Translations under genes and position numbers: made by a program
NCBI GenBank assembly: GCA_000697355.1
Contig: JNEN01001204.1
Span: 21,629 to 85,628 of the forward strand
DNA length: 64,000 nt
DNA from: Syncephalastrum monosporum B8922
Lineage: Eukaryota > Mucoromycota > Mucoromycetes > Mucorales > Syncephalastraceae
Direction: 5' to 3'
Part shown: positions 43,783 through 55,344 of the stretch, in pieces
Position numbering within the stretch: the stretch's first letter is position 1
How the letters are laid out: every line of letters starts with the position of its first letter
Notes under the pieces: model-generated
What the model was told of the DNA's origin: nothing
What the model saw: the letters and a program-made list of their open reading frames with translations, nothing else
Databases searched by the model: none

Positions 43783-44814
43783 TCAATAATCCAATTCACC
43801 GGTATACACGCTTGTTGCCGGCTGCACCTCCTCGTCGGGTGTTTCATCGTCAAAATACTTGTCCTGGAAATCCTGTTCTTGTTGCTTCAGATCATCATAA
43901 GTCTACCAAGATGATCTAGTGTCAGTCTCGCGCTATGCATGGGGTGATGCCCGTATTACCTCATCGAGATCGACCTGCGTGTAATCGAAATCAGGGTCCT
44001 TCCCGGCCAGGAAACGCTCTTCCATGAGCCGCACAAACTCAAGTCGCTGCTCTTCTCGGAAGTCGAGCATACTTTGTGTCAATTCTGGATCCTGCGCCTG
44101 CCCACTTGGTAATGCATCCAGTACATTCTCGTCCGAGTTGGGCGTCAGCATGTCGTGTTCTGGCCTTGCTCCGGTAACGAGAGCAGGCGTCGCTGCCGTA
44201 GATACTGAGGACGGTGCAGATTGCATCATTGTGTCGCTTTCATCATCACTTTCCTCCTCCTCCTCTTCTTCTTCTTCCTCAAACTGTTCGTTCTCGATGT
44301 CGTGCTGCTGCTTGACCTGCTCGTCCGCATAATGGCGGTCAATATTGGTGAGGATACGCTGGACGAGGTTGACATCGTTGCCGTACGGAGCTGCTTTCTC
44401 ACGCTCTGTCAAATGCTGCCCAATATACTGCTCATATAGAACCGGATCGCGTTGTTGCATGGCCTCGTCCGAAAAATAGGCGGTGTCTCGCAATTGAAGC
44501 TTCATGTAGGCGAACCTCCGGTTGTGGATCGTAGCATGTGACAGTGCGTCTGTGTTTTGCAAGTGTTTGATATGGTAGTCGACTTCATAATCGGTGGGTT
44601 GCAGCAGTTGGAAGTCTTGCAAGACATCGGGTGGCAGGTGACGCCCCCACCGACTCAGAAACAGCCCGGGATCGGTCTGCAGGACGTCCTGCATCTTGGC
44701 AAGTTTCTCTTGATCGGATAGTTCGGCTTCTTCTCGTCGTAACGTTTTAAAGGGTATATCTTTGAGATGTTGCTGTACATGACTCAAGACGTGATTCGCT
44801 TGCGTGGCTTCCAT
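43783..44814 (-). CDS. CCDC97: CCDC97-like protein
   Basis: Two exons, 44814-43960 and 43902-43783, give 324 residues. The N-terminal half is helical (MEATQANHVLSHVQQHLKDI, QTDPGLFLSRWGRHLPPDVL, NRRFAYMKLQLRDTAYFSDE, AMQQRDPVLYEQYIGQHL). A run of Glu and a Ser/Thr-rich linker follow. The C-terminal motif LMEERFLAGKDPDFDYTQVD...TYDDLKQQEQDFQDKYFDD is the diagnostic CCDC97 tail and is rebuilt by the single splice. Human CCDC97 associates with the SF3B part of the U2 spliceosome; a nuclear role here is inferred. The poly-Glu run is encoded by a TCC/TTC-type repeat on the plus strand. Confidence 0.8.
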
Positions 44815-46041
44815 TGCAGGAGCAAAGGGAAAAAACGAAAAGATAAAACGAATCATGCATTTTGTGCAAGCAGACAAAAAAAAAGATGGCGCGGGTAAAC
44901 AATTTAGCAACTCGTCTTACGACCGCCCTAAGCAACGTTTTGACATGAACTTGGCTTAGACCAGCCTCGGTCTGTCGATATTCACGGTTGACGCACAAAA
45001 TATGTAGCAATTGATGCTTCGGAAGCCATCCTGCGCGATGTTTCTGATAACCAAGGGAGAAGCAGTCGGTAATATTAGCATGCCGGGCTGTACCAGACCA
45101 ATAAAGACTTTCGATTATAGCTTTATCTGAATCGAGCATGCTGAAGAGAAGTTCGATGGACTCTTTGGCAAGATACGCAAAGTATTATGGAGGAAAGGTA
45201 TACAAGACCAAGAAAGGAGAATAGGCGCTACTGTACGTCCGGCAGCCATGCTACAGAACGACATGAGAGGTGAATCAATAATGATCAACGGCAATACAAG
45301 TACACCTCCAGCAGAGATGAGCTATCCTACAAGACATATAGTAATTCTTCGATTTTCATATATGATCATGGGACATAAAGCAAAAACCGGAAACAACGGG
45401 GACATAGAGTTGGCATAGATTTAGAGGTATGCAGGTAGAGATCAGGTTGTGTTTTCGAGAATACTTGGGTGGAGTCCATAGAGATGAAGTTTACAGAGGT
45501 ACAAGAGAAGAGACCGAGACGAGAGATGAATGGAATAGAAGGTGATACGATATTCCGAGGATCGCAGACGATAGGTATGTACAAGACATGGCAAAGCATA
45601 CGCAGGGTATGACGTATATGTGGCTATATGAGTGACATAGCATGTAATCCATCATTATCATTCAGTAAAGACTCGACTTGGGTGCTACGGAAAAAGTATG
45701 TGAGTAACCTGCGTGTAAAAGATAATATGATAAGAACACCTACTGCATATAGAAGAAGTGTATCTATAATTATTCTATCCTGCTGAGCTGCCAAGAAATG
45801 GATCACTGAAAGAGGACATCTTGGCTAGCTTGGCTAACTGGCTTGGCTTTCAGGTAGAATAGAAAAGAAACGGGCTTGACTGATCTTCTTTTAAGGTTTG
45901 CCATAAAGGGCGCTTGGAGTTGCACAATTGTTTTTTCTTTCCGGTTTGCAAAGTTGCCACGTCTTGATTGTCTTCTTCTCCCGCTTGCACATACGCGCCC
46001 TTTTGCTATAGTTTTCTTTTGATCGCCATTGCAGCTACATT
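44815..46041. other. Divergent spacer between CCDC97-like gene and TVP18
   Basis: About 1.2 kb. The part next to 44814 stays open on the minus strand for some 320 bases, possibly leader. At 45624-45806 minus, a 60-codon frame contains a membrane helix (LLLYAVGVLIILSF) and ends RSTQVESLLNDNDGLHAMS, but has no ATG and no workable first exon. I see no supported gene. Confidence 0.45.
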
Positions 46042-46904
46042 ATGGGAATCTTTGACGAATTTGCTTCGCGTAACTTCTCGCTTTATGCACAATGGTACGT
46101 TTCTGCGTTTCGTTATGGGCCTTGACGTGGATGAGCTGTCTTTAACGCGTTGCACTCTTCTCTGCGCTATTTTTCTTTTGTTCAGGTTCGGCCTTGCCTC
46201 CATTATCCGTAAGTGAAATGAAGCTCATAGAGTGCATGTATTGAACCCAATAAACGTCTATCACTTTTTTCAGTGCTGGTGGTGCTTGGCGTCTTTTCGG
46301 TCACTTCCAACATCATCTTTGCTATTCTCGGCTGGTAAGAGAAGAAAGAGAAACACACGCCAAATGGACTGATGATAACGATGTCCATGGGCAGGATCTT
46401 TGCGTTCATTCTCGTCTTTGTTGAGGTCCCTCTGTGTACAAAGGTGTGTGGTGGGGTCGGATTGGGTTTGGTCTGTTTCGCTTGTGCCTGGATGACTGAT
46501 TTTGTACACCTCCACTCTTGCTGTTTTATTTTAGTTCTGCCCTACAAGCCCACGATTGTAAGCAAAAAGTTGTAATCTTATCATACTTGGCATTAACGCA
46601 GGTTTATGAAGTGACTCCTTCGTCGCCACCTTTGAGAACTCGTACTTGCGTGCGGGTCTGTACCTGGTGTAAGTTATAATGGAAAAAAAAAAAAGAAAAG
46701 AAAAAAAGGAAAAGCTCACGCAACGACAAAAAAAGGTTGTCGATTGTCATGTTCTTGTCCAACGTGATCAACACAACGGCACTGATAGCGCCTGCAGTGA
46801 CGCTCCTGTTGACCTTCATTTGCTATTCTATTGCTGCGCTCAAGCGCCAACCCCATGCCAGCACCAAAGTCCTCGGTGGCACGGGCGTCGATAACGTCGT
46901 ATGA
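46042..46904 (+). CDS. TVP18: Golgi membrane protein TVP18
   Basis: Seven short exons (46042-46094, 46186-46208, 46274-46334, 46395-46443, 46535-46557, 46612-46668, 46736-46904) give 144 residues. The start MGIFDEFASRNFSLYAQWFG is typical of Tvp18. Then come four hydrophobic helices (LLVVLGVFSVTSNIIFAILG, WIFAFILVFVEVPLC, SIVMFLSNVINTTALIAPAV, LLLTFICYSIAAL). The conserved loop K-F-C-P-T-S-P-R-F-D-S-F is rebuilt from three exons. Tvp18 is a small late-Golgi vesicle protein of uncertain molecular function in membrane traffic. Two exons are only 23 nt. Exon 6 uses the AG of tgaag|T, because the more obvious upstream cgcag gives a stop. Confidence 0.88.
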
Positions 46905-47138
46905 TATTCTCTCTATACATATATCTCTACAGTCTATCTATATCTATACATCGATTGCATAAACCCTTCCCCCCTCCTACAGTATGTAGTGTATCTTTTC
47001 CCCTCCCACTTATTTAACCGACACACCTCATTTCAATATACATATATAAAGTATATGTGAGCTGTATAGTTGAAGGATAGAGTATCGATTTGGATATGTT
47101 TTGGAGGACCCATTTTATATTTATCATGCTTGGTTGGT

Positions 47139-47622
47139 TTACAGCTCATCAAACTGGCGGGACAGGTCGTCGAGCTCGGCCTTGGCAGTCGTGTACTTCT
47201 CCAGAAGCTCCTCGTGCAGTCTCTCCTTCTCCTCGAGCTCAGCCTCAAGCGAAGCCTTGCGACGCTCGGCCTCCTCAGCCTTGAGGTCAGCCTCGTTGAA
47301 CCTGCGGAGATGACGACAACGATGAGTCACGGCAATGACACACCACCTTCTCACAACAACTTACTTGGACGAGGTCTCGGTCAGCTTGGACTCCACCTTT
47401 TCGAGGTTCTCCTCGAGGTTCTTGACACGAATCTCGAGTGAGAGGAGCTCGTGATCCTTGGCGGTGTGCTCAGCCTCGAGCTGCTTGACCTCCTCCGCGA
47501 GCTCATCGGCGCGGGCGTTGGCCTCATCTGCCTCGGCGCGAAGGGCGTTCAGTTTCTAGAGAGAGATGAGCATCGAATGTGACTCTGAGATGAGGTGATG
47601 GTACCTCCTTGAATTTCTCCAT
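47139..47622 (-). CDS. TPM1: Tropomyosin, very short form (123 residues)
   Basis: Three exons on the minus strand (47622-47605, 47555-47365, 47301-47139) give 123 residues. The whole protein is one coiled coil with regular heptads: MEKFKEKLNALRAEADEANA, RADELAEEVKQLEAEHTA, HELLSLEIRVKNLEENLEKV, ESKLTETSSKFNEADLKAEE, ELLEKYTTAKAELDDLSRQF and the end DEL. The start and end match fungal tropomyosin, which binds head-to-tail along actin cables for formins and myosin V. Fungal forms I recall have 161 or 199 residues; this one is shorter by about 38, the length that spans one actin subunit. The introns are 49 and 63 nt, too short to hide a missing exon. Confidence 0.88.
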
Positions 47623-48305
47623 TGCGATGGTATTATGTGTGTGTGAAAGGAAAAGGGAATGCGTGCGGCGGGCCAGAACCCCTCTTACCCAAAAAAATTG
47701 GGACGGCCAATGGCGGCGTGTGCCTGACACGCGCTCACTTAACCCCGCCCCCATTATAAGATACTGTGTGTGTATGTACACTGCGTTGTCGCCCTCCTCT
47801 CTTTCCCTTCCTGTTTCGTTTCTTCACCGCATCGTACAATAGCTCTTACGGAATACGTCGTCATCGCTCTAGCATCGCATCGCTGTGATATCGCTCAAAG
47901 TATACACTGTTATCGCTCTGCAGACGGGAGCAGATCATCACGAGGAGAGGAGAGGCCACGCAATAGACAAAATTTCCTTTTCCAACCAAAAGTGGTAATG
48001 CGCAAGCGTGCATGCAAGTTTGTTTCGCTTTTTCATTTGACAGAACATAAAAGGCGAAAAGGAGTGCAGAATTTTAAATATCTATACAGAATATGCAGCA
48101 GATGAACTATGGTGGATGCAGAAACGGTTGCTGAGGGAGAGTATATATATGTAAATATATGTAGTAATGTAGAGGAAAGAATGGCCAGGACGGGATAGTC
48201 GGCGGATGGTGTCGAGAAAGTGTCAATGTGTGTGTACATGGGGTAATGTATGAGAGGTGAGACAGAGGATGGGGGAGAGAGAGCGAGAGAAGGGGAATAT
48301 GCAGT
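47623..48305. other. Promoter region of tropomyosin and 3' flank of the carrier gene
   Basis: About 680 bases with no gene. Poly-purine runs occur at 48230-48300. Confidence 0.5.
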
Positions 48306-49471
48306 CTACCCGAAATGCTGGGACAAAAGTTCATAGGTCAAGAAAATGATGGCGCTCGTAGGCACGCTACGGGCGACAGTGATGCCACAGCCCCGGTAGA
48401 AGCAGGAGGCACCACCGCCTTTGTAAAGTTCGCGAGCGGTTTGCACAAACGATCGCGGTCGGCCGCCCGATTCCTGATCGGTCTGCATTTGGGACTTGAT
48501 CACGTCGACGGGATAAAATGAAAAGTTGTACCCTGCACCACCCAGACCACCCGCGAGCATGAGCTCGGGCGACGTCAGATCCTTTTTGCTCGTAGCGTTC
48601 CGCCAGCGGAGCAGTACGTCGCATGTGTACTCGTAAATACCAAACCAGAAAGCACCGCCGCCCGTCTCACGGATCATCGTGGCAAGATAACCGCGGTAGA
48701 AACCGGTGGGGCCGTAGTGCTCGAGGGTATGCGTGATGACGTGCAGCGGACCGTCGTAGCGGATGGTGCGCGAGCCAGAGTGATCGGCAAGCTGAACCTG
48801 CAGCTTGCACTTGACGAGCTCGACGGGAGTCAAAACAAACGAGGCCATGGCGCCCGACGCTGCACCGGCCAAGACGAGTTGAGGAATGGAAAGCGGGGGC
48901 AGCTCGTCCTCTTTCATGGCCGCAAAGCGTTCCTGCTCTTCGGGGGTGGCGGAAGCATGCCGGATAAGACGCTGGACTTGGCGATAGCCGACGAACAGGG
49001 CGGCATTCTCGATCATAGAGCCGACCAAGGGTGAAGCCATGCCCTATAAACAGTAATGAGTGAGTCATTCAACACGGCTAAATAATAATAAAATCTGCAC
49101 ATCGCTATCGCGAATTAAAAAATCTTTGGTTACTTACAGTGAACAGGCCCCGCATGCCGTCCTGTTGGATCGTTTTCTTCAGACAATCGATGGGGCCCCG
49201 GTAGTAAGGACGGTCGAGGGGCTGCGTCTGGAGACGGACCTTGACCGTATCAAAAGGATACTCGACAAACTTGCCGACCATACCGGCGATCTACCTCATC
49301 GCGTCCATAGGTGAGTTGTGGGGAACAGACCCAAATGATGATAAAGCATACCGAGCCAAACATAAGGTCGTCGAGCTGTCTGCGCAGGTTGGACTTTTGC
49401 TCGGGCCGAGACAAGTCTGTGATTTGCGGCAACTGCCCGGCAGCGTTGGTGAGTTGCGGCGGGGGTTCCAT
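48306..49471 (-). CDS. ORT1: Mitochondrial carrier, ornithine/basic amino acid type
   Basis: Three exons on the minus strand (49471-49352, 49290-49138, 49043-48306) give 336 residues. The three carrier signatures are [29 protein letters not shown] and [15 protein letters not shown]. The first repeat continues [20 protein letters not shown], then [20 protein letters not shown], as in Ort1/Arg11 and ORC carriers. Repeat 3 contains [34 protein letters not shown]. Ort1 exchanges matrix ornithine for cytosolic protons or basic amino acids, linking mitochondrial ornithine synthesis to arginine and polyamine production. The N-terminal 40 residues are a hydrophilic extension ending LDDLMFGS. The gene is divergent from SRP14. 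A carnitine-type carrier is a less likely alternative. Confidence 0.85.
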
Positions 49472-49785
49472 GCTGGCAACCAAAGGGAAGAGGAGAAAAA
49501 GAAAAGAGGAAAAGGAAGCGTCAAAAAAATAAACGGTGTGTATATATTAGGCAACGGTGAGTCAAATCCAACAAAAAAGAGCTCACTGAATCTGTCTGGC
49601 AAGATGAACAGTCACAGCCACTTGCCAATCCCAAGTCGCCTCACCCACCAGGCAACATTGTACGCGCGTGTGTGTGTATGTGTCTGAGGGTTGGGGCCGA
49701 ACTGAGATTTATTTGCACCCACGCACGCACTCGCTTACTCGCTCGCACTTTACTTCCTTCGGCGTGGCTGCAACTTTTACACACA
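49472..49785. promoter_or_regulatory. Divergent promoter region ORT1-like / SRP14
   Basis: 314 bases separate the two start codons. Contains a purine-rich run near 49481-49515 and a short TG run (49665-49680). No coding frame is supported. Confidence 0.4.
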
Positions 49786-50348
49786 ATGAAAGACTTGGAT
49801 CCCGCGTCTGTGAGTCTTTTGCTGGGCGATCTTTTGCTGTTGTGTTTCGTATCATCTCATGCTTGTTTGTTCTCCTCTCTGATCCACGCTAGTTCACCAT
49901 CGAGTTGGGCAAACTGTACGAGCAGTCGCGGCAAAATGGCACGGTGACAGTGACGATGAAGCGAAGTAAGAAAGATGATAACACCATCGCAAACGGACCC
50001 TGTTCACAAATGCACACGACTCTACCACCTCATTTAGTGACGGCAAAGCGCATCAAAAAGGCGCATGCAGTCAAGAAAACGGTACCGCGGGGCGGTGAAG
50101 CGTTATTGGAGCAACACAAGCTGCAGAAAGAGAACAAGGATGCAATGCAAGTAGACGAGGATGATACCACGACATACCCGTGCCTGGTCCGAGCCAAATT
50201 CAAGGACACGACACTGAGCACGACGGTCGCGCCCGAAGACTTTCTGCAGTTCCAAGAGAGCTATCGGACAGTGGTCATTGCATACATGAATTCACTCAAA
50301 AAGAAGGATCGGAAAAAGGGCAAAAAGCGGACAAAGACAGACAATTGA
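49786..50348 (+). CDS. SRP14: Signal recognition particle 14 kDa subunit
   Basis: Three exons (49786-49809, 49893-49965, 50038-50348) give 135 residues. The start MKDLDPASFTIELGKLYEQS is followed by QNGTVTVTMKR. After a charged insert comes YPCLVRAKFKDTTLSTTVAP, EDFLQFQESYRTVVIAYMNS, LKKKDRKKGKKRTKTDN. The beta-alpha-beta pattern and the Lys-rich tail match SRP14. With SRP9/SRP21 it binds the Alu domain of SRP RNA and slows translation during ER targeting. The stop lies 66 bases from that of RPL3 on the other strand. Confidence 0.9.
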
Positions 50349-50414
50349 CAATAAAATAAGCCTTTTGACAGCTTTCTTTTATTATGAAAGATGAAGATGA
50401 AGGGGAGCAACCTT

Positions 50415-51737
50415 TTACTGGAGGTCCTTCTTGAGGGTACCAAGGAACTGGTGCTTCTCGGCGGCGGTCTGGAAGCGGCCGTGACCGAACTTGGACGAGG
50501 TGTCGATGAACTTGAGCGAGACCTTCTCGATGGCAGAGCGCTTGGTGTGGGTGATGAGCGACTTGCGGATGGTCAGGACGCGCTTCTTGGAACCAGCGCA
50601 GCAGCCCTTGATCATGACAAAGTCCTCGTTGACCTCACCGTAGTGGGGGAAGCCACCCATGGGGGTGATGGTCTTGTCCGAGATGTCGAACTCGGTGGCA
50701 CCGGACTTGGGGTCGGCACCGTGAGCGATACGGTAGATCTTCTTGTTCATCTCGGTACGGCGGTGGTAACCGCGCTGACCGGCACGGGGCACGGAGTACA
50801 TGACGCGGGCCGGATGCCAGGCACCGATACAGGCGACCTTGCGCAGACCACGGTGAGTCTTGCGGGGAAGCTTCTTGGTGCCCCAACGGTGGGTGACACC
50901 CTCGAAACCGTGACCCTTGGTGGCGCCAATGACGTCGACCATCTCGTCCTGCTCGAAGATGGCGCCAACGGCAACCTCCTTCTCAAAGTGCTCGCGGGCC
51001 CAGTCGACCTTTTGGGCGATCGAACCACCGTTGAGCTGAACCTCCATGATGTGGGCCTTCTTCTGGCCAACCTTGACCTTGGAGACCTGGGTGTGGGCAA
51101 TCACGCGCACGACAGAGCAGTACTTCTTGATGCGCTCCAACTCGCGGGTGACCGACTTGGCGCCATCAGCGTACTTCTTGGCGTACGAGGTGAAGGCCTT
51201 CTTCTTGGAACGGTACCAGTTCTTGTAGAAGCGACGCTTGGCCTCGTCCGAAAGGTGCTCAGCCCAGACGGTGGTGAGGGCACGGAGACCACGGGGGGTC
51301 TCGATGTAGCCAACAACACCGACAACGACCATCGGGGGAGCCTCAATAACAGTGACGGCCTCGACGATCTCCTTCTTGTTCATCTTGGAGCCAGGGCGGT
51401 CCAAGTCACGGACAATGTGGGTCATACCAGCCTTGTAGCCCATGAAGGCAGTCATGTGGACGGGCTTGGAGGCATCATCCTTGGGGTAGGCCTTAACGCG
51501 GCCGCGGTGCGACTTGGTTCGCTTACGGGGGGAGAAACCCAAATGACCGTGACGGGGAGCTAGTGTGCAATGGGGTTGAAGTCAAGGTTAATGGTCATGC
51601 TCTGGAATCGCGATCGGGGGGTCGAGTCTGACAAACATACCTTCGTACTTGCGGTGAGACTGATGGCGTTCGAGGAATCAAAGGATGGATGGTCAGATGG
51701 ACGTCTTTCATGATGGATGCATCGCGTTACTTACCAT
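50415..51737 (-). CDS. RPL3: 60S ribosomal protein L3 (uL3)
   Basis: Three coding exons on the minus strand: 51737-51735 (only the ATG), 51659-51641 and 51559-50415, giving 388 residues, the expected length. The reading is [21 protein letters not shown], then [76 protein letters not shown] followed by [25 protein letters not shown] (the W-finger and conserved His region), and [18 protein letters not shown]. It is a core protein near the peptidyl transferase centre. Strong codon bias towards C-ending codons marks high expression. The donor of the first intron directly follows the start codon (ATG|GTAAGT). Confidence 0.97.
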
Positions 51738-52081
51738 CCCGAGAACAGATGGATGAGAGAAGAGGACGATTCACCTTTCGAAGTGGGTCAAGATTTTGTT
51801 GCCCGGCCAGCCACTGCTTCACTCTCCGCTTGCCATTTCAGTTATCTCCGCCAGGCGCCCATCCCCTCATTCATGCTCACGTCTGAACCTGCCTCGTGGC
51901 ACAGACATACACACACACAAAAAACACTGGCCTTGGCTGTCCGGACATGAACAGTGTGCAGGCTAATGCATTCATTTTAGATATACATGCCGTATAGTAA
52001 TACGGTTGATAAGCATTTTTATAAGCTACTGACACAGTTGATGCCGCAGGCCATGCCCATCCTTCACCGTTAGAAGGGAAC
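51738..52081. other. RPL3 promoter side
   Basis: 344 bases between RPL3 and the left end of the DNA transposon. No gene. A short run of CA repeats lies near 51905-51920. Confidence 0.5.
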
Positions 52082-52304
52082 TTCTGATTTACTCCGGGAA
52101 TATATTAGATCACTCCAGGGAAATAAATACTGGATTACTTCAAGCGCTCCAGTACACGGGTACGAGATGATCTCCAGATTAGACGATAAGTGGCGCATAT
52201 AAAAAGTAAATTATGCCTACTTTCGGGGCGCTCCTCTTTCTTTCATTCTTCTGATTCTTCTGCTACAACAACGCCAAAGCTTAATCCAGACAGAAAACAA
52301 AAAA

Positions 52305-55290
52305 GGCCTTTCTATTGCATACATTGCAAACTAATTATAAACCGCTACGTGGGCAGGGAGAGCAGAGCCCAGCATTATCGTACATGAAAGCTCATGACAA
52401 ATATGTCCGAACTCAAGACTTATATCGGACACCTCCGCATGGATACATCAAGCAACAATAGCGTCATCTGCAACGTCGACAAGCGCGCAGTTGTCTAGTA
52501 CGCTACCAGAGTATGATGACAGTAACGGTAAAAACCCAGCTGAGCCCGATAGGATCATGGTTGCAGACTACTAACATAGGTTGGATATTCATACAGACTA
52601 TGAGACCGCAAATATCTTTTCTGACCATGCGGTGGAGCCGACGATGGACATGGACATGGATATGGTCGACATGGACATGTTCGCGGTCCTCGACACGGAT
52701 ATTGACCTGCGAATCGATCTGGGAACCGACGCGTACACGGATACTCCTGGAAACTAAGTCCTCAGCCGTTATACCGCCCGTCGAGGTTATTCTTTTCGAC
52801 AAGAACCATCTGCGCAAAACTGTCCGCGATACTGCCAACGTCACCACCGATGAAGGAGCCAGATGCAGTCGCGAAATGTACCAGTACCTTTCAAGACACC
52901 AAATGGCGAGGGATGCATCCGGCGCCCTTGTCAAGATGCTAAGCAAGTACATGGAAAGCACCCCCCAGGGAACTTCTCCCGCGCCAAGGCTCCTATCCCG
53001 TTATTTGTCCAAAAAGCATGCTTTGGACACATACCCTGTGACACCAAAAGTGTACTATGCGTGTTTTGAAGGCTGCCAGATGTTTGGTGCGAAGGACGGT
53101 GTCAGTAACTGCACCTTTTGCAGCGCGTCAGCATCAGCAAGTATACCAGCACAAGAAGTACAGCATCTGCCCTTGATACAGCAGCTGGTGTTGCTGATGT
53201 ATGACCCTAACGTAAGCATTATCTGATAAAACAATGACTGCCATTTACCTACGCTTTTCTACGGTGTGAAAACGAACCTGGTTTACTGATTCTATTGGGA
53301 ATTCACACATGGGTGCGCAAGCTGCTCAGGGATCCGAGAGAGTTACAAGAGTGGAATGAAGGCGAGCCCATGGAGGGATGTGCTGGACGGTGCCGCCACC
53401 CAAGAAGGAATTGTGGTTTTTATCCGCCACTGCGATACATTTCCTTTTGTACTCGGACTGTACACCGATGGATTCCAGGCGACGGAAAAGGGGAAATTCA
53501 GTTTGACGATAGTCAACGTCGTTATCATCAACCTCCCAAAAGAAATCCGTACGGAGAGCAAATACATGCTACAAACAAGCATCTTGCCTGGACCAAATGA
53601 ACCAAAAGACATGGGCTCGTTCCTTGGGTCTCTACGCGATGAACTGATCATACTGGAAAACCAAGGAATACGCTTCAAGTGCCGGGATGGTTCAGAAGTG
53701 ACAGCAGAAGGCTTCCTGTCTTTTATCGGAGGGGACACACCGGCGCAGAGCAAGATGTCTGGACATTCGCACCACATGCATGCACGACCTTGCCGTTGCT
53801 GTTTGGTCAAGGGTACTAGAATAAACGGACGCCTTTCGTTTCCCCCTTCTTCCGGTGGGCTGATACCGGAAATGTGCACGCTTGCCAGCTTTCAAGAAGT
53901 GAACGGCGCCCACGGCCAGAAGAGGGTATCACCATTCGCCAGCCTTGACAGCTTCCATGGGCCTTGGTTTTTCCCGATCGACCTTATGCATCTTATCGGC
54001 AACAATCTGACGAAGCAGCTCTTCACGATGCTTCAAAATGGGGATTATGATATCCCACAGACGAAGAATCCCCTCAGATTCACGGCGAGACAGATCAGAG
54101 AGATGGAGAACCACGTTGCTGAGTCCCACCCTCTCACGCCATCAACCTTTTCCGGCAACGTAAAGAGCATTGACAACGAGAAAGGCTTCTTGCGGGCCGT
54201 TGACTGGATACACATTGCCCGCTTCATAATTCCCACCATCATCGACGACCTGGACGGCATCGATCCTCAACGACAGACAGCTCTCAGCAGATATGCTCAG
54301 GTTTGCGATATCATCACACACCGCCAGGTTTCCCAAGACCATATACGGGTACTAGCTGCGTGTATCGACCAGTGGAACGATTACATGAAAGGCTCAACGA
54401 ATGGAGGATGCCTGCAACAAACTTTCTTTACGATAAACCACCATTATTTTCTACATACGACAGAACTCATCCGGAACATGGGACCAATGAACACCTACAG
54501 TACCTTCGCCAACGAGCGTATCATTGGAGAGTACAAAAGACAAATACAATCAAAGAAGCTCCCCACGACAAACGCTGCTAATCTCATGGTGAATCTCGCC
54601 GCATTGAACCGCATCGATCGCTTGAAAGCGAATGACCCTGACGCAGCAGACGAGCAGTCAAGCAAGCTGCACAGACGCTCACGACGAATGACAATCAAGA
54701 TAATTGCAAGCTATGGGGACCTATACGGTCAATGTCTATCAGTGACTTTGGCACCCATGTTGGTGCAAATGTATCTCGCTACCTGAAAGCCTATTTCGAC
54801 CACTTAAGGCGAAAATGACACGGGTATTAAGAACAACGAGGTCGTGGAAGTTGCGTCCCACCTGTGGCAAGAAGATAGAACGGTGTACGGCTGTTCTTAT
54901 CCTTAACCCGGTCTCACGCTGAAGCTCAAGGCGTCTGGTGAGGGTCATACTTCCTGTCGACTCGAATCATCAAAGCTGGCATGCAATTGTCCTGGCCGAC
55001 AGAGCTATCTTTGGTGAAGTGCTCTCCTATACTTCATACACGCGCGGCAAGATGGTTCACGTTTGCTGCTTGCGTTATTGAATGTATACAAAGTGACACA
55101 GCTCAAGGACCGTATGTGGCCGGTCGTGCATGCATCCGTTCCAAAAAATAAGAATCGTTGACGTGCCACCTATCGTCTGCGTCTGCGGCAGACGCGAAAA
55201 GCCCAAAACACATGTATTTGTACCGGGAGTATATGATAGCAGTCACGACATTGGAATTGGTGCAAATAAAGATTTGTTTGAACAAAGCGC
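52305..55290 (+). pseudogene. Tnp2-family (Transposase_21-like) transposase, frameshifted
   Basis: 52305-52382 encodes a Cys/His-rich start (RPFYCIHCKLIINRYVG). An acidic Met/Asp-rich segment follows near 52590-52755, in another frame. From about 52760 the frame runs through VTPKVYYACFEGCQMF (CxxxC), CTFCSASASASIPAQ and LPLIQQLVLLMYDPN. An intron of about 130 nt (donor at 53215) leads to WRDVLDGAATQEG, FVLGLYTDGFQATEKGKFSL, ILPGPNEPKDMGSFL, ARPCRCCLVKGTRING, FHGPWFFPIDLMHLIGN, FLRAVDWIHIARFIIPTIID, TINHHYFLHTTELIRNMGPM and FANERIIGEYKRQIQS. This order (DGF, PGPN, C-rCClveG, DlMHLiG, vdW, GEYKRQIrS) is that of fungal Tnp2 transposases. After 54730 the C-terminal domain continues only across two more frames (GTHVGANVSRYLKAYFDHLR; EVVEVASHLWQEDRTVYGC). 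It is therefore probably inactive. Confidence 0.75.
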
Positions 55291-55344
55291 GTAGCCCGCA
55301 TTAGAAGTCTTTCTTCTCTTCTATCTACCCTCCTCTCAGTACAG

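Noticed and set aside
50391..51563. 390-codon open frame antisense to RPL3
   Set aside because: Same cause as for tubulin: antisense of a codon-biased ribosomal protein gene, Leu/Gly/Val-rich and featureless.
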